A stretch of DNA of 64,000 bases from assembly GCA_963712835.1 (NCBI GenBank), contig CAVQJJ010000012.1, forward strand, positions 1 to 64,000, read 5' to 3'. The notes beneath the pieces are model-generated. The model had not been told where the DNA came from, did no database searches, and was given only the letters and a program-made list of their open reading frames with translations. Position 1 is the stretch's first letter. Each line of letters begins with the position of its first letter. The DNA is from DATARH01 sp963712835 (GTDB lineage Bacteria; Pseudomonadota; Alphaproteobacteria; ATCC43930; CGMCC-115725). Below are positions 1-9,057 of the stretch, one piece after another. Both the position numbers and the translations under genes were made by a program.

Positions 1-1373
1 GCTCCAATTCGGCGATCGCTTCCACCGGGCGATTGATACCGCCGTAGATCGCACCCAACACCATATGGGCAAAGGCGTGGTTGGGAGCCAGCGACAGCGC
101 TCTGATCGCGGTCGCCTCCGCTGCCGCGAAGCGCGCGGCCCGATCATCGCTCAGAAAGCTCGCGGCGACGCCCATCCCGACCCACGCCTTGCCGACCAGC
201 GCATCGAGATTGCCGGGATCGAGCGCCAGCGCGCGATCGAGGAAGGCTTCCGCCTGCGCCATATTTTCGCTGGTCATTCCCCGGTTGAGGCAGGCCACGG
301 CGCGAAAATAGAGGTCCATCGAGTTCCGGGGCGGGCGACCGCTCGGCGTGGCGCGCCTCGGCCTCGGCGAGCTGAGTGCCCAATTGGCTCGCCAGGTGAG
401 CGACGATCTCGTCCTGCATGTCGAACAGGTCGGCGAGCGGCTTGTCGAAGCGCTCCGCCCATAGGTGCCGGCCGCTCTCGGTGTCGATCAGCTGGACGTT
501 GACGCGCAGCCGGTTGCCGCCGCGCTGCACGCTGCCCTCCAGCGCATACCGGACATTGAGGTCGCGACCGACCTGCTTCAGATCGGCGCCCTTACCCTTG
601 TAGGTGAAGGCGGTGCTGCGCCCGATCACGAACGAGCCCGAGATGCGCGACAGGTCCGTGGTAAGGCTTTCGGTGATACCGTCGGCGAAATATTCCTGCT
701 CGGGATCGCCGCCGAGATTGGCGAACGGGAGCACGACGATCGAGAGCCGCGGCGGACCCTCTATAGCCCACACCCGCGCGCTGCGCGCGCTACCCTCCCC
801 CGCGGGCGGGGGAGGGGCGGGGTGGGGGCTTTGCAGGCCGGCCGCCTGCGGTCCGACGCGGAACACCCGCACCGGCCGGGCGATGTTCTTGACCTGCTGT
901 TCGCCCATGTCGTCAAAGGCGATGTCGAGCTTGTCGCGTACCTGGTCGCGCACGACCCGGCTGACGCAGATGCCGCCGGGCTCGGCGAGCGCCTCCAAGC
1001 GGGCGGCGACGTTGACGCCGTCGCCGAAAATATCGTCTTCATCGATGATGATGTCGCCGAGATTGATGCCGATGCGGAACTCGATGCGTTTGTCGGCCAG
1101 CACACCGGTATTGCGCTCGGTCATACCCTGCTGAACATCGACCGCGCAGCGCACCGCGTCGACGACGCTGGCGAACTCGACCAGCGCGCCGTCGCCGGTC
1201 GTCTTGACGATGCGACCGCGATGCTTGGCGACCGTGGGGCCGGTAAGCTCGGCGCGCACTGCCTTGATCGCCGCGAGCGTGCCTTCCTCGTCGACGCCCA
1301 TCAGCCGCGAATACCCGGCGATATCGGCCGCCAGGATCGCTGCCAATCTCCGCTCGACGCGCTCGCCGCTCAT
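1..1373 (-). pseudogene. Class III adenylate/guanylate cyclase with TPR tail; frameshifted and cut by the window edge
   Basis: The N-terminal part is a class III nucleotidyl cyclase domain: AADIAGYSRLM with the first metal Asp (residue 17), KTTGDGALVEF with the second metal Asp (61), and GDGVNVAARLE. It is followed by the DPEQEYFADGI/TolB-like segment typical of soluble cyclases with a C-terminal TPR region. The first frame stays open to 144, but from about 323 it no longer resembles the family. The expected continuation, beginning MDLYFRAVACLN and running into TPR-like sequence (ALALDPGNLDALVG, then ALSLAPNHAFAHM), is open to position 1 in another minus-strand frame. One surplus base near 323 would explain the break, which could be a real mutation or a sequence error. 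I chose the start at 1373 (MSGERVERRL) over the ATG at 1397 because it begins the conserved domain. The linker carries an in-frame palindromic repeat (768-832). Confidence 0.75.
768..832. repeat. GC-rich palindromic repeat (family A) inside the cyclase gene
   Basis: The core at 791-831 is a C-rich/G-rich palindrome (CTCCCCCGCGGGCGGGGGAG) followed by GGGGCGGGGTGGGGGC. The same arrangement occurs at 34412-34512 and, in variants, at 12687-12780 and 35258-35300. It is translated in frame in the cyclase linker as a proline-rich peptide containing PHPAPPPPAGEG. Confidence 0.7.
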
Positions 1374-1397
1374 CCTGCCAGGCAATTCCGAACCCAA

Positions 1398-1689
1398 GAT
1401 ACGCGGCTCAGACTAAGATGGAATTCAAGCGGACGCGAGTGCGAGGTTGAACGGGGATCGAGGCCGAAGTGAATGACTGCTTGCCACCCACCCCGGCCGT
1501 TCAACCGGGTGATCGCGAATGACCGCAGAGGGGGCCCGACCGGTAGTTCCCGTCCTCAGAACCGATGGTCGGCTACCGGTTCAGTAAGCCGACCTCGGCT
1601 CGAGCGCCCGGCCGCGGATCAGATGCGCCGTAAGGGGGAGTTAGCGCCAGCCGGCAGCATCACACTCAATAATCACCGATCCCCCGTTA
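1398..1689. other. Intergenic region, no gene recognised
   Basis: About 290 bases lie between the upstream end of the cyclase and the stop of the amidohydrolase. A short open frame crosses it but its protein resembles nothing and has no convincing ribosome binding site. It should hold the cyclase promoter; I could not identify one with confidence. Confidence 0.4.
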
Positions 1690-2910
1690 TCAGGGCGCAC
1701 CACTTGTACGCCGTTTGTCCGATACTACCCGGCCTTCTTTGAGGACCAGCTGCAGGCGGCGCACATTGGTGATGTCCTCAAGCGGGTTGGCGCCGACCAC
1801 GATCAGGTCGGCGAGCTTGCCCACTTCCACCGTGCCGAGGTGATCGCCAACGCCGCATATGGCGGCGCCGTTGCGTGTGGCGGCGACGAGAGTCTGCCAC
1901 GGCGTCGCGCCGTCGCGCACCCACAATCCCATTTCCAGCAGGCCTGCATCTTTGAGAGGCCGGATGTCGGACCCCAATGCCATTCGCACCCCGGCGTCGA
2001 GCGCCTTTCGGAACCAGGTGGCATGGACGTCCGAAGCTGCCTCGGCGCGGCAGCACAGCGCCCGCGAAAGCCCGCGCTGTGCAACCCAGTCGGTCTCGAA
2101 CGAGTTGGTGGCCTGGCTTTCGGTGAGATGGCTGATGGCGAGGGTTGGCACGTACCAGGTGTCGTGCTCGAGCAGAAGCTCAATGCATTCGTCATCCATG
2201 ATGTAGCCGTGCTCGACGCTGTGCGCGCCGAGCCGGACCGCATTCTTCACCGCTTCCGGATTGGTGGCGTGCGCCATCACCTTGAAGCCGCGCTTCCGGC
2301 AGATCTCGAAGGCGGCGCGGAGTTCGTCGTCGAGCAGGAATGAATGGGTGTGGAGGTCCCAGGCCGGCCCCATGATGCCGCCCGAGAGATTGAGCTTGAT
2401 GTGGTCGACGCCGTTTTTGATCTGCTCGCGAATGGCTTTTACCCAACCATAGGGACCGTCGACCTCCAGAGCGTGCCCCGAGGTCAGGAAATGTCCGCCC
2501 GTGGTGGTGAGGAAATGGCCGCTAGCGAACAGCCGAGGGCCGACATGCTGTCCGGAGTCGAAGGCGCGCTTCCAAGCGACGTCCATGAAGTGGTGGGCCC
2601 CGGCACAGCGCATTCCGGTAATGCCGGATTCGGTCAGCGCGGCTGCAAGCCTGTGGCCGAACAGGGTCACCTGATCGGCGAGCGGCATCTCATGAGGCAA
2701 CAGATAGTCCGGATGGATGTGCACGTCCCAAAGACCGGGCATCAGATACGCGCCGTTGAGATTAACCGTTTGCGCGTCGCCGATGCTGCCCACCTCGCCG
2801 CTTGGCAGTATGGCGCGGATGCGCCCTTCCTCGATCAACACAGCCGTATCCAGCCGCACCTTGGGCTCGACACAGTCGATCAGGTGCGCGTGAGAGAGGA
2901 TTGTCTTCAT
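1690..2910 (-). CDS. Imidazolonepropionase-like amidohydrolase (metal-dependent hydrolase)
   Basis: This 406-residue protein has the whole amidohydrolase-superfamily layout. There is an N-terminal beta-sandwich, then PGLWDVHIHPD (HxH metal ligands, about residues 64-67), HIKLNLSGG with the Lys of the metal centre, MAHATNPEAV, HSVEHG, and LGSDIRP with the last Asp. The C-terminal segment VEVGKLADLIVVGANPLEDI closes the sandwich. Such proteins hydrolyse cyclic amides, dipeptides or related C-N bonds; the substrate cannot be read from the sequence. It stands alone on the minus strand, with about 135 bp between its start and the end of a broken SDR. I see no signal peptide, so it is probably cytoplasmic. 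Confidence 0.85.
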   Translation of the reverse strand: MKTILSHAHLIDCVEPKVRLDTAVLIEEGRIRAILPSGEVGSIGDAQTVNLNGAYLMPGLWDVHIHPDYLLPHEMPLADQVTLFGHRLAAALTESGITGMRCAGAHHFMDVAWKRAFDSGQHVGPRLFASGHFLTTTGGHFLTSGHALEVDGPYGWVKAIREQIKNGVDHIKLNLSGGIMGPAWDLHTHSFLLDDELRAAFEICRKRGFKVMAHATNPEAVKNAVRLGAHSVEHGYIMDDECIELLLEHDTWYVPTLAISHLTESQATNSFETDWVAQRGLSRALCCRAEAASDVHATWFRKALDAGVRMALGSDIRPLKDAGLLEMGLWVRDGATPWQTLVAATRNGAAICGVGDHLGTVEVGKLADLIVVGANPLEDITNVRRLQLVLKEGRVVSDKRRTSGAP

Positions 2911-3046
2911 GACGAACTGCTCAGGCTGAAATTGGAGTTATTGGTCCGGCGTCGCCACCGAAGCGCAGATCGACCTTGTAGACAAGTCCGGCCTGCTTGG
3001 TTGTCTGAGTAACCCGCGAGCGGTCCCAACGGCTATCTCAGTCAAC

Positions 3047-3487
3047 TCAACTCCCGGAGCGGGCATGCTTAACAGGCAGCCGCATAGGCAATAGGCTTTG
3101 CGTACACGCCATTCGCATCATTCGGACTGTCTGGATCAGGTTGCGGTCCAACGCACCGCGCCAATCCTCATCAGTGCTATCGGCAATGCGCGCGCCGCCA
3201 CCGCCGGCGCCGACATTGTTGACCAGAATGTCGATGCCGCCATAAGCCGCCACCGCGGCGTCGACCAGCTCCGCAGCATCTTCGGGCTTCGCGACATCCG
3301 CCACGTGAGCGGCGACCTCCGCGCCTGTTGCGCGCAGTTTATTCGCCGCGTCCGCCAGCGGCTCCGCAGAGCGCGCCGACAGCATCAGCCGGCAGCCCTC
3401 AGCGGCAAACGCCTTGGCGGTTGCTAGGCCGATCCCGCGGCTCGAACCGGTGACGAGTGCAACTTTGCCGGCGAGTTTCAAGTCCAT
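3047..3487 (-). pseudogene. C-terminally truncated short-chain dehydrogenase/reductase
   Basis: Translation from the ATG at 3487 (MDLKLAGKVALVTG) gives a good Rossmann N-terminus: TGSSRGIGLA nucleotide-binding loop, then DILVNNVGAGGGG at the NNAG position. After NLIQTVRMM the similarity stops and the frame ends at 3047, giving about 146 residues where the family has 250-265. The catalytic Ser and YxxxK are therefore missing, so it cannot be a working SDR. The start has a GGAGAG site and lies 11 bp after the deacetylase stop, so the two were probably one operon. The loss looks like a deletion near 3110. Confidence 0.75.
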
Positions 3488-3498
3488 GCTGCTCTCCG

Positions 3499-5385
3499 CT
3501 ATGCTGCAGCGTGCCCGTTGCGCTCGGCGATCCAGTCGGTCACCTGGTCGTAGTAGTTGGCGAGGTAATATTCGGCAATGTCGTCGGCGGTCGTGTTCCA
3601 CACGCCGTCATGACCGAGGATGTATTTGAGCGCCGCGTCGAGATGCTTCGCCGCATTCGGACGCCCGATATTGTGAGGGTGGAGCGACAGGCACATGACG
3701 CGGCCGCTCTCGGCGCCCTCGCGATAGAGCGTGTCGAACTGGTCCTTGATCATCTGCTCGAAGTAATCGGCCTCGCGGTTCCACGCGAGCACGCCCGCGT
3801 CGTTTGTCTGGCCGGTGTAGGGGACGTAGATGAATTTCTGGCCGCCCCGCACGTCGATCGGCCACGGCTGGTCATCGATGATCCATGACGTGTGGTAGAG
3901 GCAGCCGGCTTCGGCCATGAGGTCGTCCGTCCGCACCGTGTAGCCGGCGCCGCCGCCAAGTCGGCCCTTCACGCGCTTGCCCGTCATCTCCTGCACATGC
4001 GCGATGAAATCCTCCCAATAGGCGCGTTCCTGCTCTTCCGTCAGGTCATAGATCGGCCGGCTGTTGTAGAGGCCGTGCGCCATGTAATCCCAGTCGGCGG
4101 CGAGCATCGCGTCCCTGATCTCGGGGAAATGATCGAGGAGTTCGAGATTGAGGCAACAACAAGCTCGCACCTCGTGCTTGTTGAGTACATCGAGCATCCG
4201 CCAAAAGCCGACACGGTTGCCGTAATCCATGCGCGAATAATGCGGTATATCGGGTTGCCTCGGCCGGTTCTCCGGCAGGTATTCGAAGAACTCCATGTTC
4301 GGCGCGACCCAGAACGCGACACGGGCGTTGTTCGGCCATTTAATGACCGGCCGGTCGGTGATTGGCGCATAGGCAAACCGGCCCGGAGCAAGCGGCGCGA
4401 CTTTCTGCGGTGTGGGTGCCGAAACCGGCGCTGACTTCGTCGGCTTCGGTAGTGATGCGCCCGACTGTGTCGCGAACCACTCGACGATTTCGCTCCCGGT
4501 CACCTTCCAGACCCCAGCGTGGGCGCAGATATGGCCGAGCACCTCGTCGAGATGCCGGATGCGCCACGGTTGTCCGATGATCCACGGGTGCAGGTGGAGC
4601 ACCATCACCCGGCCGGTCCTCGCGCCGTCGGCATAGAGCCCGTCGAACCACTCGCGCCAGAGCAGATTGGTCTCGTTAATCGTCCGCCGGCCGCGTAGAT
4701 GGATGTAGTTGTCGTCGAGATAGGCATTGACGCCGAGCGAATAGAGCTCGCCCGTCCTTGGCGTCATACGGTAAGGCTGCTCGTCGTTGCCCCAGTCGCA
4801 GACATAGCGGATACCTTCCTCCGCTAGCAGGTTCGGCGTCCTCTGCGTCTCTTGGAAATCGGGGCCCGACCAGCCGACCGGCCGCGTCCCAGTTGCCCGT
4901 TCAACGGCTTCGATCGAGGCGCGGATATAAGCGCGCTCCTCATTCTCGGACATGCCGGTATGGATCAAGCGTCGGCGCGACAGTCCGTGCGCGATGAACT
5001 CGGCGCCGCGCTTTTTCCCCTCCGCGACGAGGGTCGGGTAGTGATCTGCGGTCGCCTTATCGAGAGCCAGAGTTGGCGTAATGCCGTATTTGTCGAGTAG
5101 CGCCAGGATCCGGAAGACGCCCACCCGGTTGCCGTATTCGTGGTTGCCCCAGCCGCCGATGTCGGGGAATTGCGGCTGGTTCCCCGTCCACAAACCCTCG
5201 GGGCCGCCCATTGGACTGACCGCCAGCGGCGTGCCGATGGGCGCCTCCCAATCCCAATGCTCGAGGTTGACGATGACCGCCAATGCAACGCGGGCGTTGT
5301 CCGGCCAGCGCAAAACGGGTCGAGTGACGATCGGCGACCAGGGATAGAAATCCTGGTCCATGCCGTGAGCGCGGCGTGCCGGCAT
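3499..5385 (-). CDS. Tandem polysaccharide deacetylase (NodB/PuuE-like) double-domain protein
   Basis: The 628-residue protein holds two homologous deacetylase-like halves. Half one (about 15-300) begins with RPVLRWPDNARVA and half two (about 335-620) with RPVIKWPNNARVA. Each continues with a YGNRVG(V/F) segment, an AHG(L) motif, and a C-terminal LHLHP or LSLHP motif. A Pro/Ala-rich linker (about 308-330) joins them. Related single-domain proteins of roughly 300 residues are carbohydrate-esterase-4-like, including PuuE-type allantoinases, and cleave N-acyl or cyclic amide bonds. The two halves have diverged, so one may be regulatory. No signal peptide is seen, which favours a cytoplasmic small-molecule substrate over cell wall. 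An alternative start is the Met at residue 9. The truncated SDR follows after 11 bp. Confidence 0.8.
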   Translation of the reverse strand: MPARRAHGMDQDFYPWSPIVTRPVLRWPDNARVALAVIVNLEHWDWEAPIGTPLAVSPMGGPEGLWTGNQPQFPDIGGWGNHEYGNRVGVFRILALLDKYGITPTLALDKATADHYPTLVAEGKKRGAEFIAHGLSRRRLIHTGMSENEERAYIRASIEAVERATGTRPVGWSGPDFQETQRTPNLLAEEGIRYVCDWGNDEQPYRMTPRTGELYSLGVNAYLDDNYIHLRGRRTINETNLLWREWFDGLYADGARTGRVMVLHLHPWIIGQPWRIRHLDEVLGHICAHAGVWKVTGSEIVEWFATQSGASLPKPTKSAPVSAPTPQKVAPLAPGRFAYAPITDRPVIKWPNNARVAFWVAPNMEFFEYLPENRPRQPDIPHYSRMDYGNRVGFWRMLDVLNKHEVRACCCLNLELLDHFPEIRDAMLAADWDYMAHGLYNSRPIYDLTEEQERAYWEDFIAHVQEMTGKRVKGRLGGGAGYTVRTDDLMAEAGCLYHTSWIIDDQPWPIDVRGGQKFIYVPYTGQTNDAGVLAWNREADYFEQMIKDQFDTLYREGAESGRVMCLSLHPHNIGRPNAAKHLDAALKYILGHDGVWNTTADDIAEYYLANYYDQVTDWIAERNGHAAA

Positions 5386-5534
5386 ACGCTCCTCCCTCGG
5401 AATTGAAGCTATCGGCCGCCTCGCAGCTGCGACCAGGCATCGTCCCCGACGATATTGGACTTTCCCGCGATCTTGAAGCCGACCGTGGCTAAGGCTCTAA
5501 TCGGACGCTCACGGGAGCCATCCAGAGAAACACC

Positions 5535-5950
5535 ATGGATTGTTGCGGCCACGTCCACAGTGTCGGCCACCATCATCAAGGGATGTGGGGCCACGCATTG
5601 GCCTCGATCGCGGCGATGCTCGCCGGCGAAACCCGCCCGCGCGGCTCGACGAAAGCCGCCAAAACGGCCGAAGAGGCGGCCGAAGCGGTGGCGCTCTTGC
5701 GGCGGTCGATCTCCGTCGACGTCCACACGCATGGCGGCAAGACCGAGATTTCATCCAAGGCGCCGCCCAGCGGCGATCTTTCAGAGCATATGCGCGAGGG
5801 GTCGCTGGCTGTGGCCTGCCTCGCCGACGTGCCGGACGGCCCAATCCTCGGCCGGCATGCTGCGGGTACGCTGTCGGCGCTGCGCACTCCGATGCCCGGC
5901 GAGCTCTACCGCCATCACCTCGAACGCCTGGCCTGGATGGGCAGGCGTTG
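5535..5950 (+). pseudogene. N-terminal fragment of a peptidase M19 (membrane dipeptidase-like) gene
   Basis: The frame starting at 5535 encodes RSISVDVHTHGGKTE, with the HxH-type start of the M19 barrel, then SLAVACLADVPDGPILGR and LYRHHLERLAWM. These resemble the first about 130 residues of an M19 dipeptidase. The similarity ends near 5945 and the next residues, in the same frame, read as the middle of a tyrosine recombinase. The rest of the dipeptidase (distal metal ligands) is absent from the window. I interpret this as a gene cut by integration or rearrangement. Confidence 0.55.
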
Positions 5951-6417
5951 GGACCGCATTGACTTTGTCCGTTGTCGACTCTTCCTCCCGGACGCTAAGG
6001 CCAGGCAACGGGAACAGCCGATCACAAAGGCCCTGGCCGAAATCCTCACCCATGAACGAGATGCGAGAGGATCAAAACGGGTGGATTTTTCCGGCGCGCC
6101 GAGCCGGTAAAAGCGAAACCTATGACCGCATGACAAAGCCGTTCAGGGCGGCCGTAATCGCGGCTGGATTAGACCCCGCGGTGTTTACACCGCATGTCTT
6201 GCGCCATACCGCGATCACCCGGCTTGTAGAAGCCGGGGTTGATCTCGCAACGATCCAGCGGATTAGCGGGCACAAGACGCTCGCCATGGTACTCCGCTAT
6301 ACCCACGTCCACGGCAACCATATCGACAAGGCCATCGCCGCCTTGGAACGTCCTGCGAACCGCGTTGCACCAAAATTGCACCACCCGCGACCCGGCAGGC
6401 TTGGAGTGGCTTCATAA
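5944..6417 (+). pseudogene. Tyrosine recombinase (phage-type integrase) remnant with a frameshift
   Basis: From about 5944 the frame reads IDFVRCRLFLPDAKARQREQ, the start of an integrase catalytic domain. Near 6060 the frame shifts by one base and continues in the frame ending at 6417: REDQNGWIFPARRAGKS, then TPHVLRHTAITRLVEAGVDL (the HxxR box), ISGHKTL and LRYTHVHG with the nucleophilic Tyr. The core-binding N-terminal domain is missing and its place is taken by a dipeptidase fragment, so the recombinase should be dead. It points toward, and ends 15 bp before, a duplicated tRNA-Phe 3' end, the usual position of an integrase relative to its attachment site. Confidence 0.75.
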
Positions 6418-6432
6418 CCTATTGAAAAAATG

Positions 6433-6448
6433 GTGCCCAGGGGCGGAG

Positions 6449-6462
<14 letters not shown>
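6433..6462. repeat. Tandem 15-bp duplication of the tRNA-Phe 3' end (att-like scar)
   Basis: The 15-mer GTGCCCAGGGGCGGA occurs at 6433-6447 and again at 6448-6462. The inner copy (6448-6462) is the end of the tRNA-Phe gene. The outer copy is preceded by TG, so that it, and not the tRNA-proximal copy, carries an encoded CCA (TGGT on the plus strand at 6431-6434). It lies directly after the integrase remnant, as expected of a leftover attachment site. Confidence 0.6.
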
Positions 6463-6521
<59 letters not shown>

Positions 6522-6681
6522 GCAGCAGCGAGGCGCTTTAATAGAGGAACCGGCTTTCGCCTGTCCAGCGGGTTTGCGGCCGTTTGCGTCCGCCGCCCCG
6601 ATCGCATCTCCCCCAATATAAGCCGAAGTGGCAATTCTATCCGGGTTTGTCAAGATCGTGATTGCGAACTTCTCAAAGAGC

Positions 6682-8292
6682 CTAACCGACGCTGCCGTCC
6701 GGGGCGCGGCGCAACACCGCTCCCGGTGTCGCGCCGGTGTGAATGGCGTTGTCGACCACAAGGACACCATTAACGACAACCGTTGTCCGTGCGCCGGAGG
6801 GATAGCGATGCGGGTCCGCATAGGTCGCGAGATCGCGAAAATCGGCAGAATCGAAGATCGCGACATCGGCGCGCCAGCCTTCGCGTAGGAGGCCGCGATC
6901 CTTGAGCTTCAGCGCCTTGGCGGTGGCGCCAGTCATTTTGTGCACCGCAGCCTCCAACGGCAGCAGCTGCTCGTCGCCGACATAGCGCGAGACGATGCGC
7001 GGGAAGGTGCCGTAGAAGCGTGGGTGAGGCATTCCCTGGCTGACCGTGCCGTAGGTCGCGACGCAATTGCCGTCGGAACCGACGAGCGCGGTGCGGTCCT
7101 GCACGATCGTGCGGATGTCGTCCTCGCTGATCGAGGTAATAAGCACGCGCGTCGCCCCGTTATCGGCGATCAGGTGGTCGCAGAGCTGGTCGATCGGGTC
7201 CTTGCCCTCCGCCGCCGCGAGCTCGGCAACGGTCTTGCCCGCGGTCTCGGGGCGGTTGGGCGAGATCGAGATCTGCACGCAGCCCCAATCCGGGATGCGG
7301 CCCCAATTGTTGAGCCCGCTTGCAGCGATTTCTTGGGCGATGCGGGCTCGCTGCTGCGTCTCGGCCAGTCGGGCCAGCATCGCCGCGTTGCCGCCGACCT
7401 GCACCCACGGCGGCAGCAGGTTCTTCAACGGGTTGGCGCCGGCGGCATAGGGATAGGCGTCGCAATCGATGTCGAGCCCCTCCTCTCGCGCCTGCGCCAA
7501 CATGTCCAGCACCGTCGCCGCTTTGCCCCAATTATTCACGCCGGAGCATTTCATGTGGACGATCTCGACATGGATTTTGTGCGCGCGGGCGACCGCGATC
7601 GCCTCCTCGACGCTCTCCAGCACGCCGTCCAACTCGTCGCGGATATGGGTGAAGTAGCCGGCCTTGTGGCGCTCGACGATCTCGCAGAGGCGCATCAACT
7701 CGTCGGGCGCCGCAAAACTGCCCGGCGGCGTGAAAAGCCCGGAGGAAAACCCGAGCGCGCCGGCCTTCAGCCCTTCGTTGAGCAGATCGGCCATCACCTG
7801 GAACTCGGTCGCGGTCGGCGCGCGGTCTTCGAGCCCCATCGCCATCAGCCGCAGCGTGTTGTGGCCGACCAGCATCCCGACATTAACCGAGGCGGCTGGG
7901 AACGTGTCGAGATAATCGGGGAAGCTCACCTCGCGGAACGGCAGCCACGGCGCGCCGCCCGAGAGGTAATCAGCGAGCAGCTGCGTCTTCCCCGGCAGCA
8001 CTGGCGCGCAGGAAAACCCGCAATGGCCGATAATCTCGGTGGTGACGCCCTGGCGCACCTTGCTTTCGGCCTTGGGGTTGATCGGCAGCACGAAATCGGA
8101 ATGCGTCTTGATGTCGATAAAGCCAGGGGTCACCGCGAGCCCGCCGGCATCGACGATCTTCTTTGCATCCGCGGGCAGATCGGGTGCGATACGGGCGATG
8201 CGGCCGGCTTCGATCGCGACATCGGCGCGTTTACCTTCCTCGCCGCTGCCGTCGATCACATTGGCGCCGCGGATCAGGATGTCCCAGGCCAT
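6682..8292 (-). CDS. N-acyl-D-amino-acid deacylase / D-aminoacylase-family amidohydrolase
   Basis: The 536-residue protein matches the D-aminoacylase family in length and order of motifs. These are an N-terminal sandwich with LIRGANVIDGSG, PGFIDIKTHSD, IGHCGFSCAP with the bridging Cys, FTHIRDE and EIVHMKCSG with metal-binding His residues, then a late SDG and the closing WRADVAIFD. In the HxH motif the first His is Lys (KTHSD), a variation to note when predicting metal content. The family hydrolyses N-acyl-D-amino acids, but members are diverse and the substrate is open. Transcription is divergent from the GST gene at 8396, with about 100 bp between them. No export signal is visible. Confidence 0.85.
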   Translation of the reverse strand: MAWDILIRGANVIDGSGEEGKRADVAIEAGRIARIAPDLPADAKKIVDAGGLAVTPGFIDIKTHSDFVLPINPKAESKVRQGVTTEIIGHCGFSCAPVLPGKTQLLADYLSGGAPWLPFREVSFPDYLDTFPAASVNVGMLVGHNTLRLMAMGLEDRAPTATEFQVMADLLNEGLKAGALGFSSGLFTPPGSFAAPDELMRLCEIVERHKAGYFTHIRDELDGVLESVEEAIAVARAHKIHVEIVHMKCSGVNNWGKAATVLDMLAQAREEGLDIDCDAYPYAAGANPLKNLLPPWVQVGGNAAMLARLAETQQRARIAQEIAASGLNNWGRIPDWGCVQISISPNRPETAGKTVAELAAAEGKDPIDQLCDHLIADNGATRVLITSISEDDIRTIVQDRTALVGSDGNCVATYGTVSQGMPHPRFYGTFPRIVSRYVGDEQLLPLEAAVHKMTGATAKALKLKDRGLLREGWRADVAIFDSADFRDLATYADPHRYPSGARTTVVVNGVLVVDNAIHTGATPGAVLRRAPDGSVG

Positions 8293-8395
8293 CGCGCCTT
8301 TCTCCTACCAAACGCTTCCCGGCGAAACCGGGGTTGGTTGCCCCGAATCGATAGACGATGCTAGACCGGCCCGGAACGATTGGGAAAGCCGCAGG

Positions 8396-9007
8396 ATGAA
8401 GCTGTTCTACGCATCGGGGTCGCCGTATGCCCGCATCGCCCGCGTCGTGGTGCGCGAGGTGGCGCTCGGCGATAAGGTCGAGGAAGCCGAGGTGACGCTG
8501 CGCGATCCGCACTCTGCGCTGTTGCTTTACAACCCCGGTGGCAAGGTGCCGGCGCTGCAGCTCGACAACGGCACGGTCATCAACGAGAGCCTGTTGGTGT
8601 TGACCTATCTCGATACCCGGCATGGCGGCCGCAAACTGTTGCCGATGGACGGCTCGGACGGCTGGCGGACGCTGTCGGAACTGGGGCGCGCCTATGCGTT
8701 TCTCGACGCGGTGACGGTGTGGAACCGCGAGCTGCGCTTCGGTCAGAGCGCGCCCGGCGTCATCGCGCTCGAACGCGAGCGGGCCGACCGCGCCGCCGAC
8801 GCGCTCGAAGCCGAGACCGCCAGCGGTGGTTATTCCGGGCCGCTCAACGCCAGCCAGATCGTGCTCGCCGCGGCGCTGGAGAATTTCGCGCGGCGCCACA
8901 AGGTGTGGGATTGGCGCGCCGGCCGGCCACGCCTCGCCGCCTTTCTTGACCAGATCGCCGTGCGCCCGTCCTTCACCGCGACCGTGCAGCCCGAGTTAAA
9001 CCTCTAA
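8396..9007 (+). CDS. Glutathione S-transferase family protein
   Basis: From the ATG at 8396 (MKLFYASGSPYARIARVV) the product has 203 residues, the usual GST length. The thioredoxin-like N-terminal half shows the SPYAR active-site region and NPGGKVPALQLDNG, with the cis-Pro V-P-A that binds glutathione, then INESLLVLTYLD. The helical C-terminal half follows (ERERADRAADALE, then RPRLAAFLDQIAVRPSF). The longer open frame upstream is a shadow of the opposite-strand hydrolase. It probably conjugates or reduces electrophiles in the cytoplasm; the substrate is unknown. It has its own promoter region shared with the divergent deacylase. Confidence 0.85.
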   Translation: MKLFYASGSPYARIARVVVREVALGDKVEEAEVTLRDPHSALLLYNPGGKVPALQLDNGTVINESLLVLTYLDTRHGGRKLLPMDGSDGWRTLSELGRAYAFLDAVTVWNRELRFGQSAPGVIALERERADRAADALEAETASGGYSGPLNASQIVLAAALENFARRHKVWDWRAGRPRLAAFLDQIAVRPSFTATVQPELNL

Positions 9008-9057
9008 TTAACCAATCTTCTCATACGCTCCCAGGTCGAATGATGGGAGCGCGTGCG

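Noticed and set aside
3047..3130. Possible continuation of the SDR in another frame
   Set aside because: I read the other minus-strand frames down to 2911 and saw no YxxxK or other SDR element, so a simple frameshift does not explain the truncation.
5409..5732. Minus-strand frame of 107 codons beside the integrase scar
   Set aside because: It is antisense to the dipeptidase fragment and resembles no family.
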